Below, in pieces: positions 8,202 to 15,337 of a DNA stretch of 15,337 bases. Under the pieces are notes generated by a model. It did not search any database, was not told the origin of the DNA, and was given only the letters and a program-made list of their open reading frames with translations. Within the stretch, counting starts at the first letter, position 1, and every line of letters starts with the position of its first letter. A program made the position numbers and the translations under genes. The stretch comes from Chloromonas sp. AAM2 (Eukaryota > Chlorophyta > Chlorophyceae > Chlamydomonadales > Chlamydomonadaceae): contig QAXH01006528.1 in NCBI GenBank assembly GCA_004335635.1, forward strand, positions 1-15,337, in the 5' to 3' direction.

Positions 8202-8550
8202 GGCTCCTCACCCTGCAAACCCCTAATGTGTGTGACCAGACAGGCCATACTGAGGCCCACAGCAGGGTTTCTTGTGTGCGTGACTAGTCAGGAGATACGG
8301 AGGCAGCACACACAGCGGCAAGCCTAATGTGTGTGACCAGGCAATTGATACTGAGGCAGGAGGGTTAGGATACGGGTTGAGGCCAACACAACAGATAATG
8401 AGGCACTGCACTCAGCAGGTTCGAGTGCGGCGCCAGTACGGCTGACCAGGCAGAAGACACTGGGCACCACAGGAGGGTTGGAGTTAGGGTTTAGGCCCGG
8501 CACAGGAGGTACTGAGGCACCGGTGTGTGTGACCAGGCAGGTCACCTCAG
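8191..8550. repeat. Degenerate ~52-bp tandem array overlapping the stop codon
   Basis: The motif GATACTGAGGC recurs with variation; its TAC (or equivalent) starts at 8196, 8248, 8296, 8349, 8396, 8458 and 8510, spacings 47-62. A second shared block GTGTGTGACCAGGCAG lies between many of these, near 8226, 8274, 8327, 8436 and 8524. Alternate units resemble each other more (an AGGAGGGTT block near 8358 and 8471), giving a higher-order period near 100-114. The first copy contains the TGA stop of the zinc-knuckle gene. Confidence 0.8.
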
Positions 8551-9194
8551 CCTGTCGTGCAGGGAATCGGTCTGGAAACTACCCTCTTGGTCTCTCTACG
8601 CTGCCCAAATTTCGTGCCCATGCCAGATGCGGCACTTGACCTGCTGCGCAGAGGTTTGGTCTTGGCATCCGGCTGCTGGTCTTTGGCCCGTGTCGGGTGC
8701 TACCCTTCACCTGTTTTGTCACAGCTGCTGAACACAGCTATTGGCTGCTCTCATAGACCTTACGGACCTGAGAACAGATGACCCCATCGACCTCGGCAGG
8801 AAATGATTTCACTGACCTTGGTTGGCACTACGGCCCTCATACCCCACCAGCCGGTCCACCCTGGTTTGCACTCATTCTTTTGTGGCCAGAGTTGAGATCA
8901 CCTGTTTGACGTGCTGTGTTGCATCGGAGGGCTGGCTTCACTGCACTGGCTTGCTATAAGCCAAGTCAACAACGCCCCCAAGGGACATGAGTTATGGGTC
9001 AAGTGGCATAGGCTCTACAAAGCAGCACACACCTTGCACGTTGCACGCCACACACTGCTATCCAAATGTGTCAGCGTGGATTTTGCGAGCATGGCGGCAG
9101 TGTAGCACTAATTGGCTCCAGCTTCTGGCTGCACTGCTTCGTGCTAGTGCTCTTGACGCACAAGACTGATGCTATTGACGACAGCGCGTTCATA
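8551..9194. other. No supported gene
   Basis: Only short overlapping ORFs without protein character. No clear polyadenylation signal (the green-algal TGTAA) was found downstream of the zinc-knuckle gene here or in the array before it. Confidence 0.45.
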
Positions 9195-9695
9195 TTAACA
9201 ATGGCAACAGGGGAAACAACGCTGGTTCCACATAGTGCATGCAGGCCCTATGCCACAGCTGCAGTGTCTGCAAGAGTCGGCATTTACGGACTTGTAGGGA
9301 CAGCAATGTGATGACTGGTCCACCAGTGGGACAGGAAGGGTTGGCAGTAAGGACAGAGCAGTGACCTTGAACACAGAGCCAAATTTTCCTTTTGCAGTCT
9401 GAGCTTGCAGCCTGAGCTTTTGCGTTTGCTGTTGAGCTTCTGCACTTGCTGTGGATCCTGCATGGACGTTGATACTGTTGCGCTTTAGTGTTTGAGTGTG
9501 CGTTTTGAGTGGTTGTACATGTCCCAGTACTGGCAGTACACCATCGTCTACCAACACATCTTGTTTGAACACTGCATGACTTGTTGACAGTCCGTCTGTG
9601 TGCGTGTGGGCTGGTAGCACCCATAACAGTAGACGACAGCTGAGATGCTCGTCAGCCCGGTGCCATTGCCATACCGCCATCGTGCTCTTTAGCAT
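9195..9695 (-). CDS. Doubtful 166-codon ORF
   Basis: A complete ATG-to-stop frame on the minus strand. The middle part (around FKQDVLVDDGVLPVLGHVQP and a following Gln/Ala-rich stretch ending KGKFGSVFK) reads like protein. The N-terminus is Trp/His-rich and the C-terminus is an unstructured Cys-rich tail, both typical of chance translation. A possible exon would run from the acceptor ACACAG (about 9597) to a donor after TTCAAG (about 9370). No family recognised. Confidence 0.2.
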   Translation of the reverse strand: MLKSTMAVWQWHRADEHLSCRLLLWVLPAHTHTDGLSTSHAVFKQDVLVDDGVLPVLGHVQPLKTHTQTLKRNSINVHAGSTASAEAQQQTQKLRLQAQTAKGKFGSVFKVTALSLLPTLPVPLVDQSSHCCPYKSVNADSCRHCSCGIGPACTMWNQRCFPCCHC

Positions 9696-9797
9696 CAGCT
9701 GCTACCATAGTTTGTTGCCATGTTTGTGACAGCAAAGTTTTGCCTCAATGGCAGAGTTTATCTAAATGACGCTGAAGGCTTGGGCTTAGATTCCAGA

Positions 9798-9830
9798 ACA
9801 TGCAACTAACACCACAGGTTAGTTGCATGT
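9798..9830. repeat. Perfect 13-bp inverted repeat, 7-base loop
   Basis: Left arm ACATGCAACTAAC (9798-9810), loop ACCACAG, right arm GTTAGTTGCATGT (9818-9830). The match is perfect over 13 bp, so either strand's transcript would fold into a stable hairpin. It lies in sequence without a recognised gene. Confidence 0.92.
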
Positions 9831-11081
9831 GCCAACATGTGCACTGTGCTGAGCTTGGCATAATGTGCGACGAGTTGATGTGCCCCAAGTGAGAGCATGC
9901 GTTCATGTCGGCATGTAGGTATGGAATTGGCAAATAGATCTGCCGGCTTGCGGGCGATGTTTGTCATGTGCTTGTCATCTCAGTCCTGTAAAGGAAAGGA
10001 CTCCTGTTCACAGGCACAGTGTAACATGTGTATGCCTGTCATGACAGAATTGTCTCAAGTTTGAATCGTCTTGACTTCAGCATGGGCAAAAGAGGACTCT
10101 GCTGTTGTCAGCTCATGCTTTGGGCCGCGTCTGTGAACAGACCCAACAAGCTTCCAGCGCAGCTATTTGTGCACACAACCTCACCTGTGACTCCGCCTAC
10201 CCCAGTGAGAGTGCACCAACATCGGAATAGTGTTGCCTGCTGACATGTGTGCTATACATGTGAGCCTGCCAGACAAATGCCCATGACGGCCCAGGTTTGG
10301 AACTGACACGAACATGGCAACAACAATGCTGCTCCAGAGTGATCAGCACGTGGACAACGCTGCTCACTATCACGTGCAAAGTGCCCTGGTCAGCCACAGT
10401 CGGGTTGGAAGAATCGGGCGGTGCAAGGAATAATCTTGGTAGTCAGACCTTGACCCTGCACGATAGACGTCTGATATTCCTCCACTGAACTGGCAACCTG
10501 GCCGTTTTATTGTTGTGGATCGTGTTACGGCTAAGCCAAACAGGTTCTGTATTCTTCTTCCATCATTAGCATTCCCAAAATTTGTTGATTTAATGTTGAC
10601 ATCATGAGGTGCTGAGGCATGTTTGTTGGACGGGCTGGAGTCCCTCCCTTCTTGTGATAGCTGTGATGCCGAACACCTGAGTGGTGAAACAGTGAAGTAG
10701 GCTGCATCAAACAGCTTCCAAAGGAACAAACGGACAGTGTAAGCTGTATGAATTGCCTTGACACTGCATCTGCTAGCCTGATGTATGAGCTCTTGCTCGT
10801 CTGAATGAAAGCTGCATGCACAAAAGGTTAAGTGAGCCGTACATCATTCCTGACCGCAATGAACATTAATATGAAGAAGTTGGCTGATTAAAAGCACCAA
10901 GTATCAGTTTGGAAACAGCATAGAATGCCAGCAACCTTGGTTGGTTGCGTGTGTCAGCTTTTCGTTTGACCTGTGCAGTGATTGCATCACCCGATTTGCG
11001 TGAGAGGGGAAGTGTGCGCATGGGAAATGACACACTTAATGCATACATGCTCGACACACATGCTCGTGGAAGCTGCCGCGA
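9831..11081. other. No supported gene; one small ORF and probable 3' UTR
   Basis: Longer ORFs here start at non-ATG codons or look random. A small plus-strand ORF at 10314-10433 (39 aa, MATTMLLQSDQHVDNAAHYH...) has coding-like codons but no support. The right end probably holds the 3' UTR of the minus-strand gene ending at 11082; no TGTAA-type signal was found. Confidence 0.4.
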
Positions 11082-11270
11082 TCATTGGCTGAGATAAGCG
11101 TCCAGGTCAGCCTGAAGTGAGGGAATACGAGCCTCAGCTGTCAGCTTGAGACCACCTTTTGTGCGGAGGGTGACGAGTGCCCGAGCCTCAAAGATAGTGC
11201 TGCATGCGTTTGGGTTGCAAATGACCTCCAGCTGTTCTAGTTCATCTGATGTCGCCGGCGCGCCTCGTTC
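11082..11270 (-). CDS. Exon 3 of the plastid-protein gene
   Basis: Starts in phase 0 after GTGCACAG and encodes 62 residues, beginning ERGAPATSDELEQLEVICNP, then TGA at 11082-11084. The conserved-looking alternating hydrophobic pattern in FEARALVTLRTKGGLKLTAE suggests two beta strands. Confidence 0.62.
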   Translation of the reverse strand, partial: ERGAPATSDELEQLEVICNPNACSTIFEARALVTLRTKGGLKLTAEARIPSLQADLDAYLSQ

Positions 11271-11892
11271 CTGTGCACAGCATGCACGGTTCGCCTTGCA
11301 CAATCTAGCATGCAGAAGATGTTTTAATTTGTGACATCATGACATGTTGCAAGCACACTTGACTACGTGATACATGTCGTTGTATCTTGAACAAGGTGAG
11401 AGAAAACTCATTTCATGCCCGTCCCATGCACTCAGAGTGAAGGACAGAGCCTGCCACTGCAGAAGGAGCTTGTAAATGCGTCAAGGCGCACCTGCAGGTT
11501 CCACTCCATCATGGGCCACCTCTGCGGCCTGGTGGCCTTGGCTTTGGCTGCAAGGGTTTCAACGAGTGTGGTGATGGCCTTTTTCAATGACGTTCCCTTG
11601 TCCACGCTCAACGGCACGGTCAGCATGGTGTCCGCTGAAAGGTTGAGCCGCAAGCCCTTCACGACAGCAGATGTGGGGGCTTGTTCTGCGCACGGAAACC
11701 CAACATCTTTTCCGACAGCACGGCAGCTTTTTGGCGATCTTTCTGGCTGATGGTCAACTCACCATCAACAGCCGCTGATGCAGTGACGCAAACTGACCGT
11801 CGCAGTCTTACGAGACGCCCTGGCGCATGCTGGGTAAAACTTTGCCGAGTGGCCTGGGGCCTCGAGATGCAGTTGGGGGCGTGCTGCAGCAT
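11082..11892 (-). CDS. Predicted plastid-targeted protein of unknown function, three exons, 170 aa
   Basis: Exons on the minus strand: 11892-11763, 11685-11492 and 11270-11082, joined at GATG|GTGAGT...GCGCAG|AA (phase 1) and CTGCAG|GTGCGC...CACAG|GAA (phase 0). Residues 1-42 contain no acidic residue, many Arg/Ser/Ala/Gln, and a RLVRLRRSVCVTASA segment, as expected of a chloroplast transit peptide. The mature part starts near 36-44. It contains KGLRLNLSADTMLTVPLSVD (53-72), a helical Ala/Lys stretch (75-95) and a C-terminal stretch (LEVICNPNACSTIFEARALV, then KGGLKLTAEARIPSLQADLD and the stop). I do not recognise the family. The 77-base first intron is much shorter than the others here; unspliced, the frame ends at 11659 after an also protein-like stretch, so that junction is the least certain. 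The start at 11892 is the only in-frame ATG upstream of the leader. Confidence 0.6.
11492..11685 (-). CDS. Exon 2 of the plastid-protein gene
   Basis: Encodes residues 44 (split codon) to 108, from EQAPTSAVVKGLRL to RPQRWPMMEWNLQ, ending CAG|GTGCGC. Its reading frame differs from that of exon 1 at this place, which the 77-base intron resolves exactly. Confidence 0.6.
11763..11892 (-). CDS. Exon 1 of the plastid-protein gene (transit peptide)
   Basis: Encodes MLQHAPNCISRPQATRQSFT and on to SAAVD, then one base of the next codon. Lack of acidic residues and the Arg-rich motif before VCVTASA support plastid import. Confidence 0.55.
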
Positions 11893-13431
11893 GATGGGAA
11901 GAAGCAAGCAATCTCAATCTAACAGTTTCGGCCTTGCTCAAATCGTGCGATCATGTTCGTGGATTCAATGTGTGATTATGTTTTCACGAGACTCGTGATT
12001 ACAAGTCTCTCGGAAGCTCTTTTCCTGCATGTGTCGCATGCTGCTGAGCCACAGACAGCTGCATGCAGTCTCGTGTGGGCTGATGATTTGACACAATGAT
12101 ATCATTTGAGAAGGCTGAAGGGTACGCAAACGCAGGTCAGCACAACAGCGAGGGAAAGCAAGGCGAGGCAGGTCACGGGCAGCTGTCCAGGTGGCAGGCT
12201 CACTAGTGCACGTCCTCCAGATTCAGAATCTGCTGACGTACTGTGGCATCTGATCAACCACTGTGTGATGATAGTGGCTGGCCACATCCGCCCTTCTGAT
12301 GCATTTGTCAAGCAGAGCAAATTGGGTGCACATGGACGAGATGCAGCAAACACACATGTGCCACAACCCATCCATGTACCGAGGAAGCACCTTCACACCT
12401 CTTTGTGGAGGCGAAAAAAACAACCATCTCTTGCAGCGCAACGAAACAATGGTTGGACTAGAGCCCTCAATGGTTGGCCTCAATGGTTGGCCTGATTACT
12501 TGCACCGCAGCGAAGCAGCTTGTTATAACAGTAGAGAGGCTGGTGTTGTGCTCCTCTCTGACATTCACCATTGTCAACCATGGTCTGCATTCCTTTCCAT
12601 ATCCTTCTTTTGCTACCTGAGAATGCTTGGCCCTGCTGATTGGCGGGCTGCTGTGTATAGAGTAATCAGCGAGCCTATCACAAAACGCATGTGACAGCAT
12701 GTGGTGGCGTCCTTGAGGTTGCCCATGTGCCAGCTTTTGACAGGCCCCCCCCCCTCCTTCCCCCGAAATCGATCGGTACCTTCGCATCATCACGTTGACG
12801 TCTTACGTTGACGATCTGTCCTTCACGAGCGAATAGCGTCGCCGATGATGTTTTAAATTTCCAATTTGATCCCTGCACTGGACGATACTGACAGACAACC
12901 GGCAGACACCCGACAGACACATTCGCGTTGGACGTTCATCTCCAGCTTTGTGACAAATGGGTTTGCGTGTCCATCATGAACGGCTCTGGCAGGCAAACTC
13001 GCCTGCCCACTCGCTGAATCCAACATCAACAACGCGACGTTACGAGAGAACTGTATCTCTGTGTGTATGTGTGTGTATGCGTGTTGAGCCTCCTTCTCAC
13101 CTCGTGGTGCATTCTACACCAATGATGGATTCACACAACATACGATTTACATACAGGCATGTTATACACCCAGTGCAGTGCCACACGCACGCACAAACGC
13201 ACGCCAATCTTGTTGCGCAGACTGCGGAAGACACGGAGTAGGAGCACTGCTGCAGATGCAATCCCAGCCTGCCTTGACCAACAAATCAACACTCGTACAG
13301 CTGTCGAAGGCGACAGAGAAGACCAGGCACTCGCGCCTGACAGACAGCTGTAATCAGATCCCATCGTCTTCACGACTGCTTCCCATTCCAGCCCGAGGAG
13401 CGAGATCCATTCAGCTGCAATACAATGCTCT
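11893..13431. other. No supported gene; upstream region of the minus-strand gene
   Basis: No ORF here joins convincingly into a gene. Contents: near-direct copies of CAATGGTTGG at about 12448-12490; a C10 tract at 12745-12754; a paired ACGTTGACG motif at 12792-12813; a GACAGACAACC-like 12-base periodicity at about 12889-12925; a GT-rich run near 13057-13083; and TCTTCACGACTGCTT present at both about 13368 and 13429. A GTAAGA donor-like site on the minus strand near 12808 could end a 5' UTR exon, but this is unproven. Confidence 0.4.
12792..12813. promoter_or_regulatory. Paired TGACG motif (as-1/CRE-like)
   Basis: ACGTTGACG occurs twice, 13 bases apart (12792-12800 and 12805-12813), giving two TGACG cores. 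Paired TGACG cores at about this distance are the known plant as-1 arrangement for bZIP factors. It lies about 900 bp upstream of the minus-strand gene start; function is inferred only. Confidence 0.3.
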
Positions 13432-13527
13432 TCACGACTGCTTGAGCTTGTCCTGGATCTCTGGCTGACCAGCGTTGTTCACGCCGTGTGTCAGGGTGCT
13501 GATCGACTCCTTGACGAAACCCTTAAC
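13432..13527 (-). CDS. Terminal exon, minus-strand gene
   Basis: A 96-base exon (31 residues and stop) directly after a good acceptor CCTTTCGCAG. It is acid/base balanced and reads as protein (FVKESISTLTHGVNNAGQPE). It is the best supported exon of this gene, and too short to show as a long ORF. Confidence 0.5.
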   Translation of the reverse strand, partial: VKGFVKESISTLTHGVNNAGQPEIQDKLKQS

Positions 13528-14452
13528 CTGCGAAAGGTCAGGTTGTGAAGAAAGTTCTGTCACATGAGTATACTCCGTGGTGCGCATGACAACGACGCAT
13601 GCGCGTGTGCCAGCTTGTGTCGCCCGACGTTGTCAAAAGCAGCGCAATCAATGCTGTCGCTCCAATGCTGTCGCTGTGCCACCGCACGGTAGGTGATAAC
13701 AAATGTTGAAAGTTGTGCACTATTCACATAATGTCAACCGCTTGAACGCTTCGCACCAGCACCAGCCAGCAAACAATGTGCTCACATTCCAATTCAAAAT
13801 CCAGACTTTCATTGCCCTCTCAAAAGCTTGCTTACATTCATTCAGCAGCACAGCCACTTTAAGTTAAGCAGTTGCAACATTCCAAGCACGTGGATATCCT
13901 AAAACTCTGCGACTTGTCAGCTCACCTTCTCGACCACGGTCTCTGGGATTGGCCTGAATCAAGGGCACAGACAAGGCAGGTGGTTGAACGTTGTCAAACG
14001 TTCATACGGTATGTTGCTGCTGTTGATGTTGTAGTTATATACACGACCTTCAGTTTGGGGAGGATTGCTCAGCAAGGGCAAGGGCAAGAAGGCAAACAAT
14101 GGACACAGCTGTTTCCCATGGGTGTGCAGGCTATGCTGGAAGGCAAGGCTGGAGCGGGCACGGCAGCAAACACACGACGCATTTGTAGGCTGCAAGCTAG
14201 TAGGTTGTGACGCAGCACTTGCCAAGAGAGCTGGCGCATCAAAGCAAGCCTTTTGTCAACAGACAGGCGATGCATTTGTGGGCTGAAACACCACGTGCTG
14301 AATGGCCATGCATTGTTGCTCACTTGAGTTCTGGTGGCGAATCAGTAATCACTGGTCCTTTGGAGGCCTGCCATCAACAGGCATGAGTTCATATGAGTAC
14401 GGGTACTCTTCACGCAGCGGCAGCCGCAACACGGCGCATGTATTCCCGCAGG
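13432..14452 (-). CDS. 3' exons of an unidentified spliced gene
   Basis: Minus-strand exons 14452-14353, 13953-13926 and 13527-13432, with introns of 399 and 398 bases. The last exon follows ACCTTTCGCAG and encodes VKGFVKESISTLTHGVNNAG and 11 more residues before TGA. The middle exon, between GATTCAG and GAAG|GTGAGC, supplies PIPETVVEK in phase 0 to the last exon, giving ETVVEKVKGFVKES. The upstream exon encodes LPLREEYPYSYELMPVDGRP and PKD, and its CA|GTGATT donor joins in phase to give DQPIPE. That donor is weak: if unused, a stop follows at once. A rival upstream exon in another frame ends at the stronger CTCAA|GTGAGC (SPPELK). Earlier exons and the start were not found. The product is not recognised; the end is hydrophilic and probably helical. 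Confidence 0.4.
14164..14285. repeat. Diverged 29-bp direct repeat, 93 bp apart
   Basis: The 29 bases starting at 14164 and at 14257 match at 23 positions (core GCATTTGT[AG]GGCTG). The 93-base spacing keeps frame, so one plus-strand frame reads QQTHDAFVG and QQTGDAFVG, but no gene is supported there and the region is probably intronic for the minus-strand gene. Confidence 0.6.
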
Positions 14453-14558
14453 CTACAGCAGCACCAGTGGATCACCTGCTACTTGAGTTTAAACCTGCCA
14501 TTCTTGTCCACTGTCGACTCTGGCATGCCGTCACACATGTGCACGTGTCTTTTGTGTC

Positions 14559-14572
14559 CACATACGTATGTG
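14559..14572. repeat. 14-bp perfect palindrome
   Basis: CACATACGTATGTG is its own reverse complement. It may be a chance result of the local TG/CA-rich composition, or a protein-binding site. Confidence 0.85.
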
Positions 14573-14698
14573 TGTGAAAGAGACGTTGCGCGTTGCATGT
14601 GTACCTTGCTGCCTGCGCCTATACCTGCCAGCTGTTCAATACACATAGCGCGGAAACAGGTGTGTGCACTTTGGAACTATCTGACAGCTCCTTGCAGC

Positions 14699-14730
14699 CA
14701 TGCATCCATGCAGCCATGCATGGATGCGTG
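14699..14730. repeat. Hairpin: 11-bp stem, 4-base loop
   Basis: GCATCCATGCA (14702-14712), loop GCCA, TGCATGGATGC (14717-14727). The stem extends by one wobble pair and two more pairs to 14699/14730. Confidence 0.88.
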
Positions 14731-15204
14731 TGCTGTGCTGATCAACTGCTCGCGTATCAAAGCACAGCATGCACACGCCTGCCTCTGCGCTCCTCACTGG
14801 GGGTTGTATTCATATCAAGGCCCTGCGCGTGTGGGGCCCTAAACATCTGCCTATGTGCCACTTACTGGCGGTTGCTTGTCAGTTGTCCTGTATTCCTCAT
14901 CCGCCTGAAACTCACTGCCCAAGCCAGCGGTGCTGCGTGCATTTCAGGTCACGTTGAACCACGCCTGATCAGATTCAAGATGGGTAGATTGTACCGTCCT
15001 GTCAACATAACCAAATTTGACGAGATTTGGAGGACATGCAAAGTGATGGTGTTGACATAGACTTGGAGTGTATACTTAGACGTAGATCAGGTTGCAGTGA
15101 ATCATCATGTACTCAAAACAGCATGCGGTGCTGCGAAGTGCTGGCCCCCACAGGTCTGAGCGTGCTTGGAGCACCTCTGTACCTCAGTGCAGTGCCCCTG
15201 TATA

Positions 15205-15337
15205 GATGCGCGGCGACAGTGCACGTGATGCGCGGCGACAGTGCACGTGATGCGCGGCGACAGTGCACGTGATGCGCGGCGACAGTGCACGTGATGCGCG
15301 GCGACAGTGCACGTGATGCGCGGCAACAGTGCACGTG
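15205..15337. repeat. 22-bp minisatellite with CACGTG at each junction, right edge
   Basis: Six head-to-tail copies of GATGCGCGGCGACAGTGCACGT. Five are identical and the last has one G-to-A change; the array continues beyond the window. Each junction creates the palindrome CACGTG, and each unit holds GTGCAC. Confidence 0.97.

Larger units (their letters stand above)
14453..15204. other. No supported gene
   Basis: Presumably holds upstream exons or introns of the minus-strand gene, but none could be fixed. One candidate minus-strand exon lies at about 14854-14914: TTTCAG, then GCG GAT GAG GAA TAC and onward, to a GTAAGT donor (ADEEYRTTDKQPP). It has no proven partner. A 14-bp palindrome and a hairpin are listed separately. 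Confidence 0.35.

Noticed and set aside
8416..8428. GGTTCGAGTGC, resembling a tRNA B box
   Set aside because: No A box or foldable cloverleaf at the right distance; it lies in the degenerate tandem array.
12106..12495. 129-codon plus-strand ORF upstream of the plastid-protein gene
   Set aside because: Non-ATG start, opposite strand to the supported gene, and random-looking residue content.
15205..15337. CRISPR-like array
   Set aside because: Head-to-tail copies without unique spacers; a simple minisatellite.

Overview
The window looks like nuclear DNA of a green alga or a related plant-lineage eukaryote. Base composition is moderate. Introns are GT-AG with donors mostly GTGAGY, GTRYGY or GTRNGG. 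CA microsatellites and minisatellites are present. The one clearly recognisable protein has the domain order of the plant zinc-knuckle family, and a second gene starts with a plastid-transit-like leader. No bacterial operon structure, rRNA, tRNA, CRISPR array or complete transposon was found. The species and class cannot be fixed from the sequence alone.

Layout: positions 1-69 hold a 16-bp minisatellite running off the left edge. Positions 70-3000 hold mostly unassigned sequence, with two weakly supported minus-strand ORFs (1092-1391, Ala/Pro-rich; 2691-2999, head-to-head with the main gene). Positions 3201-8201 hold the main gene on the plus strand: nine exons that join in phase to a 587-codon CCHC zinc-knuckle protein of the ZCCHC7/Air type, a candidate cofactor of nuclear RNA surveillance. 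Its stop codon lies inside the first unit of a degenerate ~52-bp tandem array that continues to about 8550. Positions 8560-11081 hold no convincing gene but contain a perfect 13-bp inverted repeat. Positions 11082-11892 hold a three-exon minus-strand gene for a predicted 170-aa plastid protein of unknown function. Positions 11893-13431 are non-coding as far as can be seen, with a C10 tract and a paired TGACG motif. Positions 13432-14452 hold the likely 3' exons of another minus-strand gene. Positions 15205-15337 hold six near-identical copies of a 22-bp repeat running off the right edge.

The exon models were made by eye from splice motifs, phase agreement and protein character. The zinc-knuckle model is strong: eight introns agree in phase and four canonical knuckles emerge, the first of them assembled across an intron. 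The minus-strand models are weaker. No functional link between the genes is evident. The most unusual points are the intron placement of the main gene (six of eight introns split an AGG Arg codon and three consecutive exons are symmetric), a CA repeat occupying the place of a polypyrimidine tract, and the stop codon sitting inside a minisatellite unit.
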